Made by a program: the position numbers and the translations under genes. 64,000 nt of DNA from CAHJXF01 sp038254545 (lineage in GTDB: Bacteria; Pseudomonadota; Gammaproteobacteria; Burkholderiales; Burkholderiaceae_D), in the NCBI GenBank assembly GCA_038254545.1, contig JBBSGB010000006.1, positions 1-64,000 of the forward strand. Reading direction: 5' to 3'. Positions 1 through 9,922 of this stretch are shown here, in pieces (positions within the stretch are counted from its first letter, which is position 1; every line of letters starts with the position of its first letter). Under the pieces are notes generated by a model. It was not told where the DNA came from. It did no database searches and saw only the letters and a program-made list of their open reading frames with translations.

Positions 1-264
1 GGAATTCTTCTGACAGCTCGTAAAAAAAGCCTGCGGCATCAACGGTCGAAGGCGGCGAACAGGCCGCGCGGAAACTCCGCGCCGGCGTGTTCAAATGCGT
101 CGCCGGCCTTCGGTCGCTCATGAAATCGCGACCGCTGCCGAAACCTTCTCCCCTTTGTTGCACCTGGGAGACGGCCGTCCCGGCCCCTCCCCCGTGGCGG
201 CTATGCCCTCGGATACCATTCGGCGGTTCGACTCCTGTCGCTCGCAACACCTGCCTCACACTCC
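1..264. other. Upstream region without a recognisable gene
   Basis: These 264 bases precede the exporter operon. I looked here for a short precursor gene with a Gly-Gly leader, because the exporter downstream has a C39 peptidase, and found none. The reading frames that cross the region have no family resemblance and run into the adaptor gene in another frame. No convincing terminator or promoter was recognised. Confidence 0.4.
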
Positions 265-1572
265 ATGCCCCGTTCGCTGTTCCGTAAAGAAGCCATCGAC
301 GCGCAACGTCAGAAGTTCCTCGGCGAGGCGAGCATTGCGCAACCCGTCAGGCTGTGGGTCTATACGGTGATGGCCGTTGCGATCGCGGCAATCGTGATCG
401 CGGTGGCGGTGTGGGGCCAGTACACGCGCCGCGAACGCGTGCAGGGCTATCTGTCGAACGCGATCGGTGCGGCGCTGGTGCGCATGCCCGATAGCGGCGT
501 GGTCGCCGACATCATGGTGAAGGAAGGCGACGCGGTGGTGGCCGGCACCCCGCTCGCGCGCCTGACGATCGATCGTTCAGGGGTCAACGACGCCAGCGGC
601 AACGAAGCGGTGCTGCGCGAATTGGGCAAGCGCGACGGGTTGCTCGACGAGGAAAAGATTCAGGCGCGAGGACTCGGGCGCCAGCAGGTCGATCAGCTCA
701 GGAAGCGCGCGTCCGATCTGCAGAACGAGATCCGCGCGATCGATTCCGAGATCGGGATGCAGACCGAACGCTTCGAGTCGCAGCGCGTGATCGCGAACAA
801 GTGGAAGGATCTGCAGGGCCAGCAGTTCGTGTCGGACATCCGCGTGCGGCAGGAACAGGACAAGGCCAAGGAAGAAGAGATCAAGGTACAGAACCTGCGA
901 CGCCAACGCGCGGGGCTCCAGAAAGACCTCGCGGCAGCGCTCTCCGAGATTCCGTCGGTGGAGATGCGCAACCGCACGGCGCTCGAGCAGATCAGCCGGC
1001 AGAAGAGCGAAGTCAGCCAGAGCATCGCCGAGCAGGCCGTCAAGCGCGAGCAGGGCGTCAAGCGCGACATGGTGCTGCTCGCGCCGATCGACGGCACCAT
1101 CACCAACATCACGCCGGCCAAGGGGCAGACGGTCGGCGCCGATACGCCCCTGGCCACGCTGCTACCCAAGGACAGCGCGCTGCACGCCGAATTGCTCGTC
1201 TCCACGCGCGCGATCGGCTTCGTGCATCCTGGGCAGTCCGTGCTGTTGCGCTACGAAGCCTTTCCCTATGAACGCTTCGGCCAGTATTCGGGAAACGTAG
1301 AGAACGTCGGCAAGACCATCTGGACGCAGGGCGAGTCGGTGGGACCGCTGGCAGTTCGTGAACCGGTCTATCGCATCGTCGTCAAGCTCGAGCGGCAGGA
1401 CATCACGTCCAATGGCGAAGCGTTTCCCCTGCGCGCCGGCATGGTCGTATCGGCCGACCTGCTGATGGAAAAACGCAGCCTGCTCGAATGGCTGTTCCAG
1501 CCGGTGCTTCAATTGCGCGAGCGCGTACGGTCCCACGCCGGCTCGAGCGGCAACACAAATTCCACTTCATGA
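265..1572 (+). CDS. HlyD-family periplasmic adaptor of a peptide exporter
   Basis: A 435-residue membrane fusion protein of the HlyD/CvaA type, which links an inner-membrane ABC exporter to an outer-membrane channel. A short cytoplasmic N-terminus is followed by one membrane segment at about residues 30-52. A first lipoyl-like half motif lies at about 75-100 (SGVVADIMVKEGDAVVAG), a long helical coiled-coil stretch at about 120-260, and the second lipoyl half plus beta-barrel from about 270 (LLAPIDGTITNI). The stop codon overlaps the ATG of the C39 ABC exporter (ATGA), so the two are translationally coupled. The start at 265 gives the expected cytoplasmic tail before the membrane segment, although no clear ribosome site precedes it. 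No TolC-like gene is adjacent, so the outer-membrane partner is presumably encoded elsewhere. Confidence 0.9.
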   Translation: MPRSLFRKEAIDAQRQKFLGEASIAQPVRLWVYTVMAVAIAAIVIAVAVWGQYTRRERVQGYLSNAIGAALVRMPDSGVVADIMVKEGDAVVAGTPLARLTIDRSGVNDASGNEAVLRELGKRDGLLDEEKIQARGLGRQQVDQLRKRASDLQNEIRAIDSEIGMQTERFESQRVIANKWKDLQGQQFVSDIRVRQEQDKAKEEEIKVQNLRRQRAGLQKDLAAALSEIPSVEMRNRTALEQISRQKSEVSQSIAEQAVKREQGVKRDMVLLAPIDGTITNITPAKGQTVGADTPLATLLPKDSALHAELLVSTRAIGFVHPGQSVLLRYEAFPYERFGQYSGNVENVGKTIWTQGESVGPLAVREPVYRIVVKLERQDITSNGEAFPLRAGMVVSADLLMEKRSLLEWLFQPVLQLRERVRSHAGSSGNTNSTS

Positions 1573-3644
1573 TCTTCGGCCGTCGCATCCCCGTCATCCT
1601 GCAATCCGAAGCGCCCGAGTGCGGCATCGCATGCGTCGCGATGATCGCCACCTTTCACGGCTTCATGACCGACCTGGTGGCGATGCGCCAGCGCATGTCG
1701 GTGTCGATGAAGGGCACCACGCTGAAGACGATTGCGCAGATCGCCGAGACCATGAAGATGTCGGCGCGCGGCGTGCAGGTTTCGCTCGATGCGCTCGACC
1801 GCATCAAGCTGCCGGCGATCCTGCACTGGGACATGAATCACTTCGTGGTGCTCACCAAGGTGACCGGCTCGGGCGAGCGGCAGAAGATCACGATTCACGA
1901 TCCGGCACGCGGCAAGCGGGTGCTCAACCGCGGCGATACCTCGCGCCATTTCACCGGCGTGGCGATGGAGATGCTCCCCACACCGGGATTTCGCAAGGTC
2001 GAGGAGCGCGAGCGCATCAGCTCGTGGCAACTGCTGTCGGCCGCGTCGGGCTACAAAGGCACGCTCGCGCAGATCTTCCTGTTGTCGCTCGCGCTCGAAG
2101 TGTTCGCGATCGCCAGTCCCTTCTTCCTGCAGCTCGTGATCGATCGCGTCCTGGTGGGTCGCGACCTCGACTTCCTCACGGTGCTGGGCGTCGCGTTCGG
2201 GGTGCTGGTCGTGATCCAGGCGATGGTCACCGGCCTGCGCGCTTGGGTCGGCGTTTATCTGTCCACGCAGATCAACATGCGCATGCTGGCCGACCTGTTC
2301 GCGCAACTGATCCGCCTGCCGTTGGCGTGGTTCGAGAAGCGCAACATCGGCGACATCCTGTCGCGCTTTCGCAGCATCGATGCGATCCAGCGCACGCTCA
2401 CGACCACCTTCGTCGAGGCGATCGTCGACGGACTGATGGTGGCGCTGACGCTGGGCGTGATGTTCTTCTACAGCACCACCCTGACCACGGTAGTGCTGGG
2501 CGCCGCAGTGCTCTACGGCCTCACGCGCTGGCTGGTCTATTACCCGCAGCGCCGCGCCACCGACGAGCAGCTCGCGCACGAAGCGAAGTCGGGCTCGCAT
2601 TTCATCGAGACGCTGCGCGGCATGATGGCGATCAAGCTCAACCTGCGCGAGCAGGAGCGGCGCGCGGGCTACCAGAACCTGGTCGTCGATCACGTCAACG
2701 CCGGTGTCCGCGTGCAGCAGATCGCGATCGTGCATCGCGCGGGCAACATGCTGATCTTCGGCATCGAGAACGTCGCGGTGATCTGGCTGGGTGCGCATGC
2801 GGTGATGGCGCAGCAGCTCACGGTGGGCATGCTGTTCGCGTTCCTGACCTTCAAGCTGTTGTTCCTCACACGCATCAACAACCTGATCGACAAGGTGATC
2901 GAGTTCCGCATGCTGGACCTGCATGCCGAACGCATCGCCGACATCGCGTTGACCGACCCCGAACCGGTCTCCACGCAGCGCGCCACCAATCCCGATGTGC
3001 CGCTGATGATTGCCACCGAAAACGTCGGCTACTCGTACGGCAGCGAAGGCTTCGTGTTTCGCAATATCAACCTCACGGTGCGCATGGGCGAGACGGTCGC
3101 GATCGTCGGACCGTCGGGCTGCGGCAAGACGACCTTGATCAAGGTGCTGGTGGGCCTGTTGCCGCCGTCCGAAGGCACGCTGCTGGTGGGTGGGCGCGAC
3201 TTGAAGGACCTCGACCTGGGCAGCTATCGCAGCCGCATCGGCGTGGTGATGCAGGACGACCAGCTCTTCATCGGCACGGTGGAGGACAACATCAGCTTCT
3301 TCGACCCCGCGCACGATGCCGCGCGCGCCCGCGAATGCGCGCGTGTCGCGGGGCTCGACACCGACATCATGGCGATGCCGATGCAGTACAACACCATCGT
3401 CGGCAGTCTCGGCGTCGCGCTCTCGGGCGGCCAGAAGCAGCGCCTGCTGCTGGCCCGCGCGCTCTATCGGCAGCCCGAAATCCTGTTCCTCGACGAGGCC
3501 TTCGACCAGCTCGACCTCGAACGCGAATACGAGATCACCGATCGGCTGGTCGCGCTCGGTCTGGGCATGATCATCGTCAGCCATCGGCCCGACACCGTGC
3601 GGCGCGTCGACCGGGTCATCACGATCGCGCCTATCGCGGCTTGA
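1569..3644 (+). CDS. Peptidase C39-containing ABC exporter (bacteriocin/microcin type)
   Basis: A 691-residue CvaB/RaxB-like ABC transporter predicted to cleave a double-glycine leader and export the peptide. The N-terminal C39 cysteine protease shows Gln12 (oxyanion), Cys18 (in QSEAPECGIACVA), His91 (NHFVVL) and Asp111 (HDPARG), so it looks catalytically intact. The transmembrane domain spans about residues 160-440. The nucleotide-binding domain has Walker A GPSGCGKTT, signature LSGGQKQR, Walker B ILFLDEAFDQLD and H-loop IIVSHRP. The stretch after Walker B reads AFDQLD instead of the usual ATSALD. I chose the ATG at 1569 because it overlaps the adaptor stop codon and places the protease start exactly where the family begins; a longer in-frame start at 1488 would add 27 unrelated residues. 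The natural cargo is not visible in this window. Confidence 0.93.
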   Translation: MIFGRRIPVILQSEAPECGIACVAMIATFHGFMTDLVAMRQRMSVSMKGTTLKTIAQIAETMKMSARGVQVSLDALDRIKLPAILHWDMNHFVVLTKVTGSGERQKITIHDPARGKRVLNRGDTSRHFTGVAMEMLPTPGFRKVEERERISSWQLLSAASGYKGTLAQIFLLSLALEVFAIASPFFLQLVIDRVLVGRDLDFLTVLGVAFGVLVVIQAMVTGLRAWVGVYLSTQINMRMLADLFAQLIRLPLAWFEKRNIGDILSRFRSIDAIQRTLTTTFVEAIVDGLMVALTLGVMFFYSTTLTTVVLGAAVLYGLTRWLVYYPQRRATDEQLAHEAKSGSHFIETLRGMMAIKLNLREQERRAGYQNLVVDHVNAGVRVQQIAIVHRAGNMLIFGIENVAVIWLGAHAVMAQQLTVGMLFAFLTFKLLFLTRINNLIDKVIEFRMLDLHAERIADIALTDPEPVSTQRATNPDVPLMIATENVGYSYGSEGFVFRNINLTVRMGETVAIVGPSGCGKTTLIKVLVGLLPPSEGTLLVGGRDLKDLDLGSYRSRIGVVMQDDQLFIGTVEDNISFFDPAHDAARARECARVAGLDTDIMAMPMQYNTIVGSLGVALSGGQKQRLLLARALYRQPEILFLDEAFDQLDLEREYEITDRLVALGLGMIIVSHRPDTVRRVDRVITIAPIAA

Positions 3645-3741
3645 CCAGACGCGCGAAGCGGAGACCGGTATGTGGATGGTTGGCGAGCGCGCCGCAAGAA
3701 TGTCGGATTGCCGATCCGGACTTCGCAGCACAATCGCCGCA

Positions 3742-4626
3742 ATGCGTTTTGCGTCTCCCCTACTTTCGATAGCTGCGATGGTGATGATCGCTTCGCCGGT
3801 TCAGGCCACTTCCTTGGTCGTAGGGAACGTCGTGCCTTGGACGCCTGCGGGCATATCGAGCCCGATGTTCGAATCGCACGCCGCCTTCGATCCCTTGAAC
3901 GGCGACCTCTGGTTCGTGCGCAGCACGCCCGAATTCAAGGGGTGGTATCTGCTCACGAGCCGATGCGGCAAGGACGGTTGGTCGCCACCCGAGCGGCCTT
4001 CGTTTGCGGCCGATGGGCTGGAGGCCGATCCGTGGTTCACGCCCGATGGCCACAGCCTCTACTTCATCTCGAATCGTTCGACCGACGGCATTCATCGCAA
4101 GGACCTCGACATCTGGAAAGTCGATCGCGACGCGAACGGACGATGGGGCACGCCGCTGCGCTTGCCCACACCCGTGAACTCCGACGGCAACGAATGGTTT
4201 CCGCGCGTAGCCGCCGATGGCTGGCTCTACTTCGGGTCGAAACGCGCGGGCAACATCGGCATCACCGACATCCATCGCGCGAAAAGCGATGCTGCGGGCC
4301 GATGGCAAGTCGAGAACCTAGGGCCAAATATCAATTGGGCAGGTCAACAACAATACGAAGCCGCACTCTCGCCCGACAGCACATACATGGTGATTGCGAC
4401 CGGTGACGGCCTATACGAGTCGCAGCTGGTCGATGGCGCATGGACGCCTCGCGCGAAACTCTCTGCGCCGATCAACCTCAACGAGACCGAGATCGGCCCG
4501 CTGTTCTCGCCGTCCGGCAAGTCGCTCTTGTTCTCGCGCGACACCAAGGGCCCGCTGTCGGGAGAATTCTTCGTATGGCACATCCACCTCGAACAAGCAT
4601 GGCCGCCGCGTTGCGGCCCGCAATGA
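3742..4626 (+). CDS. Secreted PD40/TolB-like beta-propeller protein
   Basis: A 294-residue protein beginning with a typical signal peptide (about residues 1-22, ending PVQA-TS). The rest consists of repeats of the PD40/TolB propeller type: WFTPDGHSLYFIS, FPRVAADGWLYFGS, LSPDSTYMVIAT and LFSPSGKSLLFSRD. These repeats usually form a six- or seven-bladed propeller acting in the periplasm or at the cell surface in protein or ligand binding; no enzyme motif is visible. The ATG at 3742 is preferred over an in-frame ATG at 3670 because only the former exposes the signal peptide at the N-terminus. It lies about 100 bases after the exporter and before a two-component system. A link to either is inferred from position only. 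Confidence 0.7.
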   Translation: MRFASPLLSIAAMVMIASPVQATSLVVGNVVPWTPAGISSPMFESHAAFDPLNGDLWFVRSTPEFKGWYLLTSRCGKDGWSPPERPSFAADGLEADPWFTPDGHSLYFISNRSTDGIHRKDLDIWKVDRDANGRWGTPLRLPTPVNSDGNEWFPRVAADGWLYFGSKRAGNIGITDIHRAKSDAAGRWQVENLGPNINWAGQQQYEAALSPDSTYMVIATGDGLYESQLVDGAWTPRAKLSAPINLNETEIGPLFSPSGKSLLFSRDTKGPLSGEFFVWHIHLEQAWPPRCGPQ

Positions 4627-4746
4627 CACTCGAATGATCGTCCGCGCCATCGAGGAAGGTTTCGAAACCTTCGCAAAGATTGCGTGACGTTTCGTTGCGA
4701 CCGGTCTGCTACGCTCACCGATCGCTAGTGAGCGTGTCGAGGTGCA

Positions 4747-5511
4747 ATGATGATGACTACGGAAATCGCCGCCGATAACGGCGCACTCGAACGCCTGAAC
4801 GCGAGCCGTGCGAAAGCGCGCCGCCGCATCCTGCTGGTCGAGGACAGCGAGCGGCTCTCGTCCTTGCTCAAGACCTTCCTCGAATCGCGCGGCTACGAGA
4901 CGCTGGTTGAAACCGACGGCTCGCAGGCCACCTCGCGCTTTCTCGCGGAACGTCCCGACCTCGTGATCCTGGACCTGATGCTTCCCGGCAAGGACGGCTT
5001 TCAGGTCTGCAAGGAGATGCGCGCGATTTCGCATGCACCCATCCTCGTGTTCACCGCGCGTGCCGACGACATCGATCACGTGCTGGGGCTCGAGCTGGGC
5101 GCCGACGACTATGTGGTCAAGCCGCTCGAACCGCGCGTGCTGCTCGCACGCATCGAAGCGTTGTTGCGCCGGTCGGAACGCGATGCGAAAGCGGCGCGCA
5201 CGCAACAGGCGCTCACCGTGGGTCCGTTCGTGATCACGCGCTCCGCGCGCGCGGCGACCTATCGCGGCAAGCCGCTCGACCTGACCGCGGCCGACTTCGA
5301 ACTGTTCTGGCTGCTTGTGAGCAACTACGGCAACGTCGTCGATCGCGATCAATTGATCCGGCTGCTAAAGCTCGGTGGCTCGGGTCGCGTCGGCCGCGCG
5401 CTCGACGGCCGCGCGTTTCGCCTGCGCAAGAAACTCGAGGAGGCCGGCGCGCCCGCGACGCTGGTGAAGTCGCTGCGCTCGCAGGGCTATATGCTGGTCG
5501 CGGAAGACTGA
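4747..5511 (+). CDS. OmpR/RstA-type response regulator
   Basis: A 254-residue two-component response regulator. The receiver domain (about residues 26-140) has the acidic pocket LVEDSE, the phosphoacceptor Asp76 in LVILDLMLPGKDG, the Thr of LVFTARADD and the Lys of DDYVVKPLEP. A winged-helix DNA-binding domain follows (about 155-250), with RAFRLRKKLEE as the likely recognition helix and SLRSQGYMLV as the wing. Three consecutive ATG codons lie at 4747, 4750 and 4753; the GAGG at about 4738-4741 fits the second or third best, so the true start may be three or six bases later. The histidine kinase gene begins 12 bases downstream. The adjacent propeller gene and TonB-dependent receptor gene are possible targets. 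Confidence 0.92.
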   Translation: MMMTTEIAADNGALERLNASRAKARRRILLVEDSERLSSLLKTFLESRGYETLVETDGSQATSRFLAERPDLVILDLMLPGKDGFQVCKEMRAISHAPILVFTARADDIDHVLGLELGADDYVVKPLEPRVLLARIEALLRRSERDAKAARTQQALTVGPFVITRSARAATYRGKPLDLTAADFELFWLLVSNYGNVVDRDQLIRLLKLGGSGRVGRALDGRAFRLRKKLEEAGAPATLVKSLRSQGYMLVAED

Positions 5512-5523
5512 GAGCGTCGCACC

Positions 5524-6828
5524 GTGATCCGGCGCTTCCTGTGGCTCTACCTAGTCGTGATCGTTCCGACCAGCTTCTCGTTTCTCGCGATCGTCTGGGT
5601 GCTCGACAACGTGGTGGTGCACGCCGTTTTCGAAACCAGCGTACGCAAGCTCGATGGCGAACGCTTCGGCAAGATCATCACCGTGCTCGAAAAAACGCCG
5701 AAAGACCGATGGTCGGCACGCTTGGGCGAAGTCGCCGAGGTCTATCCATTCCCGATCGCGATCACGAGCCGCGAGGGGCTGCACTGGACGCTCGACGACA
5801 CCGAGCGCGAGCGTCTCGACAAAGGCGAAGTGGCCCTCTATTGGTCGACGCTCGATCAGCTCGATGTCGCGCAACGCATCCCCGGTTCCGATCTGTTCCT
5901 GACGATGTCGTCGCCCATCGTGGGACGTACGCAATGGTGGGTTTACGTGATCATCGTGCTGCTGCCGTCGTTGGTCGCCGGGGTCGTGTTGTTCGTGTGG
6001 TTCCGGCCGTTCTGGAGCGACGTGAAGGAGATCACGGCGGTGGCCGACGACATCGGTCACGGCAACTTCGACGTGAAGGCGCATGTGTCGCGGCACGCGA
6101 CCCTGGGCGGCGTAGGCGATGCGATCAATCGCATGGCCGACGAGATTCGCGTGTTGCTGCAGAACGCATCCGAGCTCTCGCTTGCGGTGGCTCACGACCT
6201 CAAGACGCCGATCACGCAGTTGTCGCTCGCCGTGGCGATCTTGAAGGAAGAGCGCGATCCTTCGGTGCGGCAACAGGCCGAGGGCATGAGTCGCGATATC
6301 GGCGAGCTCGACGCATCGGTCAACGAAATTCTCTCGGCCGCGCAACTCGAACGCACGGTGCCGTTCTTTCCCGAACGCCTCGACCTGAAGGACTTTCTCT
6401 CCGACGCTGTGGAAGCGGCGCGCATCGAGAACGCCGCGCTCGAGTCGGCAGCGACCGAACTCGTGGTCGCCAACACCGCCGCGGGTATCGCCTACTTCGA
6501 TCCGCGACAGATGCGGCACGCGGTAATGAACCTGGTCCGCAACGCGCTGCGCCACTCCAGGAGCGTGGTTCGCGTGTCGGGGTCGATCGACGCGAACGCG
6601 TCGATCATCGTGGTCGAGGACGACGGTCCGGGCATCCCGATCGACCAGCGACAGCGCATGTTCGAAGCCTTCGCGCGCGGCGAAACGCCGCGATCCAAGG
6701 GGTCTAGCAGCTCGGCCGGCTACGGCCTCGGTCTCGCGATCGTTCAGCGTATCGCACGCCTGCACGGCGGGACGGCCGCGATAGAGGATGCGGCTTGCGG
6801 CGGCGCGCGGGTGGTTATTCGCTGGTAG
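5524..6828 (+). CDS. RstB-like sensor histidine kinase
   Basis: A 434-residue inner-membrane histidine kinase, partner of the regulator 12 bases upstream. It has a first membrane segment at about residues 5-30, a periplasmic sensor of about 110 residues, a second membrane segment at about 138-162 and a HAMP-like linker. The H-box AVAHDLKTPITQL carries the phosphorylated His, and the ATP-binding domain has the N-box NLVRNALRHS, the G1 box DDGPGIP and the G2 box GYGLGLAIVQ. All catalytic boxes are intact. Translation starts at GTG 5524; this start gives the family-typical arrangement of an immediate membrane helix. The short sensor domain lacks a recognisable ligand-binding fold, so the stimulus is unknown. 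Confidence 0.92.
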   Translation: MIRRFLWLYLVVIVPTSFSFLAIVWVLDNVVVHAVFETSVRKLDGERFGKIITVLEKTPKDRWSARLGEVAEVYPFPIAITSREGLHWTLDDTERERLDKGEVALYWSTLDQLDVAQRIPGSDLFLTMSSPIVGRTQWWVYVIIVLLPSLVAGVVLFVWFRPFWSDVKEITAVADDIGHGNFDVKAHVSRHATLGGVGDAINRMADEIRVLLQNASELSLAVAHDLKTPITQLSLAVAILKEERDPSVRQQAEGMSRDIGELDASVNEILSAAQLERTVPFFPERLDLKDFLSDAVEAARIENAALESAATELVVANTAAGIAYFDPRQMRHAVMNLVRNALRHSRSVVRVSGSIDANASIIVVEDDGPGIPIDQRQRMFEAFARGETPRSKGSSSSAGYGLGLAIVQRIARLHGGTAAIEDAACGGARVVIRW

Positions 6829-7080
6829 GCGCGTTCATGCGCGCGTTCCGTGCGTGTGGTTGATCGACAACAATCCCTGAGCTTTCTCGTGTGCGCGGTC
6901 GAACGCGCGCAAGCCTCGGTCGCATTTCGCTTTTCCCTCGTTGTCGCAAACCTCGCGATCACATTCGGGAAATTTTGCGACCCTCGATTACATCCGTTTC
7001 TCTAGATTTCGACGCACAGGCCATATCCCGATCGAACACATCGGCGCGGCCACGACATCGAACATGAGAGGGGTGATGCA

Positions 7081-9918
7081 GTGATTCCATTTCGTCGGAA
7101 GAAAGGCGCCGCGGCTTTGAACCAGGCGCTCGGTCAAGCGATCGGCGCGTTAGGCGTCGCGTCCTTGTCGGGACTGCCGCTGTTCGCGCACGCGCAAGAA
7201 GTGCAGAGGGGCGAAAAGGTCGAGGTGACCGGCTCGTCCATCAAGCGCATCGATGCCGAGACCGCGTTGCCGGTGCAGGTCATCACGCGCCAGGAGATCG
7301 AGCGTACCGGCGCGCAGACCATCGAGGAATTGTTGAAGACGATCCCGGCGGTCTCCAGCGCCAACTCGACCTCGGCGGCGATGACCGCGGGTTCCAACAA
7401 CGCGGGCGTGTCTACGGTTTCACTGCGAGGCCTGGGCGGACAGCGCACGTTGCTGTTGATCAATGGACGGCGCTTGACCATCTTCGGCGGCGTTCCCGCC
7501 TCAGGTGGCGACACCGCGGTCGATGTCAACAGCATCCCGCTCGCGGCCATCGAACGCATCGAAGTATTGAAGGACGGCGCATCGGCCGTCTATGGTTCCG
7601 ATGCCGTCGCGGGGGTCATCAACTTCATCTTGCGCAGCGACTATCAAGGCGGCGAGCTCACCGCGCTGTACGGCGGCACCACCTCGGGCGGCGCGAACGT
7701 CAAACGCTTGAACGGCCTGGTCGGTTTCGGCGACCTGAATCGCGACAAGTTCAACGTCATGGTCAACGCCAACTTCCAGAAGGAAGCGCCGCTCTACGGC
7801 CGGGACCGCAAGTTCTCCTCGACCTCGATCCATGTATCCGAAGGAGACGACACCACGTCGGGCAATACCTTCCCGGCCAACATCGTCAAGCCCAGCGGAG
7901 CCTCGATCAACCCTGCCGCACTCGCGGGCAACTGCTCCCCATCGGTGATCAGTCCGCTGAACAGGCGCACCGTGTGCCGCTACGACCCGGCAAGCGAAGT
8001 GACCTTGATCCCCGACAGCGAACGCACCAGCGCCCTCGTCAGCGGACGACTGGTGCTGTCCGATGCCGTGACGCTGTACAGCGACATCGGACTGGGGCAC
8101 ACCACTTCGAAGTTCAAGATACAAGCCGCGCCGATTTCGGATCAGTTGACGATCTCCCCAACCAATCCCTACCTCCCCGCGCAGGCCGCTCTGTTCGCAA
8201 GTTATCCAAGACTCGCGGCAGACTACCCCGACCTGATCGGCGGCTTCGCAGGCAATGCGACGATTCTGTTGCCCCCGACGAGCCCGTACTATCCGACCGC
8301 GTTCGTCGCCGCCAACATTCCGACGTTGGTGGGCGAACCGATCCTGCTTCGTTATCGCTCCGTCCCGCTTGGCGGGCGCATGTTCAAGGACGTGACCGAC
8401 GTATCACGACTGGTCTTCGGCGCCAAGGGAACGATCGCCTCGTGGGACTACGACACGGGCGTTCTCTACAACCAGAGCAAGGTCAAGGAGTACACGACTG
8501 GTGGTATCGCGCTCTTCACGAAGATCCTCCCACTGCTCAACAGCGGCCGCGTCAATCCCTTCGGGCCCAGCACGCCCGACGTTCAGCGCGAACTCGATGC
8601 GACGGTCTTCAATGGGCTCGCCTATTCGACCAAGACATCGATCACGCAATTCGATGCGAAAGCGTCTCGCGAGATATTCCAGCTTCCCGCCGGACCGGTC
8701 GCAATCGCGCTCGGCGGCAGTGCGCGACGAGAAAAATATGCGCTCGATACGAGTGCAGAACTGCAAACCGGCGATACCACGCACTACGGCGCCAACAACA
8801 GCTCTGCCAGCGCGCAGCGCAATGTCGAATCCGCGTTCGCCGAAATCAATGTGCCCATCATCAAGAATCTCGAAGGCGATGTCGCGGTTCGCTACGACAA
8901 CTACCAGCGCGTGGGCTCGACCACCAATCCCAAGGTCTCGTTGCGCTGGCAGCCAGCGCGGGAGTTCCTCTTGCGCGCTTCATATGGGACGGGCTTTCGC
9001 GCGCCGTCCCTGACGGACCTGAATGCGCCGGTGATTACGGGTACATCGGCACCCGGACTGAACGACCCCTTGCGCTGCCCGACGACCGGCTCGTCGCTCG
9101 ACTGCAATACGCAGTTCATCGTCAAGAGCGGCGGTCAACCGAGCCTGAAGCCCGAAAGATCGGAGTCCTATACAGCCGGCTTCGTTCTCGAACCTACGCG
9201 CAACGTTCACTTCGGCGCGGACTTCTTCAAGATCAACCTGTCGAGCACGATCGTCGTCGGAGGCCTCGCAGCAGACATCATTCTCGATAGCGCCAACTCC
9301 GCGCTGCAATTCGCGGACAAGATCACGCGGCGCGGAACCGATCCCAGCATTCCCGGCGGCTACGGACCGATCGTCTCGATCGATCAGACCAACGCCAACT
9401 TGTTCGATGTCCGCACGAGCGGCATCGATGTCGACTTCAAGTGGCGCTTCGCGGAGAACCACACGGGCCAATGGACCTTTGCGCTCAACGGCACCTACTA
9501 CACCAAGTACGACGTGCAGTTTCCCGACGGAAGTTACTTCACCGCGCTCGCCAACAATACAAGGGGGGCGGTCAACGGCGTCATCCCGCGCTGGAAGAGC
9601 GTCAACACCTTGAGTTGGGACCGCGGCCCCTACGCCGCATCGTTGATCTACAACTTCCAGGCTGCCTATCTCGACCACGCGAGCAGGGTCAGCGGAGCTC
9701 AGCGCACCGTCGGCACCTACGAAACCTTCGACGCGCAGGCGTCGTATTCGGGAATCAAGGACTGGCGGCTCACGCTCGGCGTGCGCAACCTCCTCAATCG
9801 CGACCCGCCGTACGCGAATGCCGATACGCAAGGACAGTTCCAGTCGGGATACGATGCGACGTATGGCGACCCGCGCGGTCGTTTCATGTACGCGTCCGCG
9901 ACCTGGAAGTTCAAGTAG
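7081..9918 (+). CDS. TonB-dependent outer-membrane receptor
   Basis: A 945-residue TonB-dependent transporter. An N-terminal signal peptide ends near residue 39 (LFAHAQ). A plug domain follows, with the hallmark segment VTGSSIKRIDAETALPVQV, the RQEIERTGAQTIEELL element and SAVYGSDAVAGVINFI. A 22-strand barrel of usual size follows, ending in YASATWKFK, which has the aromatic terminus required by the Bam machinery. The class with GSxIxR-D often imports carbohydrates, peptides or siderophores, and the substrate cannot be read from sequence. The start is GTG at 7081: the nearby ATG at 7077 is followed at once by a stop in its own frame, and an AG-rich GAGAGGGG lies just upstream. The preceding 252 bases (6829-7080) hold no gene. 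An AraC regulator starts four bases after the stop. Confidence 0.93.
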   Translation: MIPFRRKKGAAALNQALGQAIGALGVASLSGLPLFAHAQEVQRGEKVEVTGSSIKRIDAETALPVQVITRQEIERTGAQTIEELLKTIPAVSSANSTSAAMTAGSNNAGVSTVSLRGLGGQRTLLLINGRRLTIFGGVPASGGDTAVDVNSIPLAAIERIEVLKDGASAVYGSDAVAGVINFILRSDYQGGELTALYGGTTSGGANVKRLNGLVGFGDLNRDKFNVMVNANFQKEAPLYGRDRKFSSTSIHVSEGDDTTSGNTFPANIVKPSGASINPAALAGNCSPSVISPLNRRTVCRYDPASEVTLIPDSERTSALVSGRLVLSDAVTLYSDIGLGHTTSKFKIQAAPISDQLTISPTNPYLPAQAALFASYPRLAADYPDLIGGFAGNATILLPPTSPYYPTAFVAANIPTLVGEPILLRYRSVPLGGRMFKDVTDVSRLVFGAKGTIASWDYDTGVLYNQSKVKEYTTGGIALFTKILPLLNSGRVNPFGPSTPDVQRELDATVFNGLAYSTKTSITQFDAKASREIFQLPAGPVAIALGGSARREKYALDTSAELQTGDTTHYGANNSSASAQRNVESAFAEINVPIIKNLEGDVAVRYDNYQRVGSTTNPKVSLRWQPAREFLLRASYGTGFRAPSLTDLNAPVITGTSAPGLNDPLRCPTTGSSLDCNTQFIVKSGGQPSLKPERSESYTAGFVLEPTRNVHFGADFFKINLSSTIVVGGLAADIILDSANSALQFADKITRRGTDPSIPGGYGPIVSIDQTNANLFDVRTSGIDVDFKWRFAENHTGQWTFALNGTYYTKYDVQFPDGSYFTALANNTRGAVNGVIPRWKSVNTLSWDRGPYAASLIYNFQAAYLDHASRVSGAQRTVGTYETFDAQASYSGIKDWRLTLGVRNLLNRDPPYANADTQGQFQSGYDATYGDPRGRFMYASATWKFK

Positions 9919-9922
9919 CGCG

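Noticed and set aside
226..256. tRNA-like T-loop (GGTTCGACTCC)
   Set aside because: The flanking bases do not pair into a T-stem and no acceptor or anticodon arms can be drawn.
1509..3731. Long antisense open frame inside the ABC exporter gene
   Set aside because: The product is Asp/His/Arg-rich with no family features and mirrors the codon pattern of the real gene; similar shadows occur at 44293-46845 and 61063-63111.
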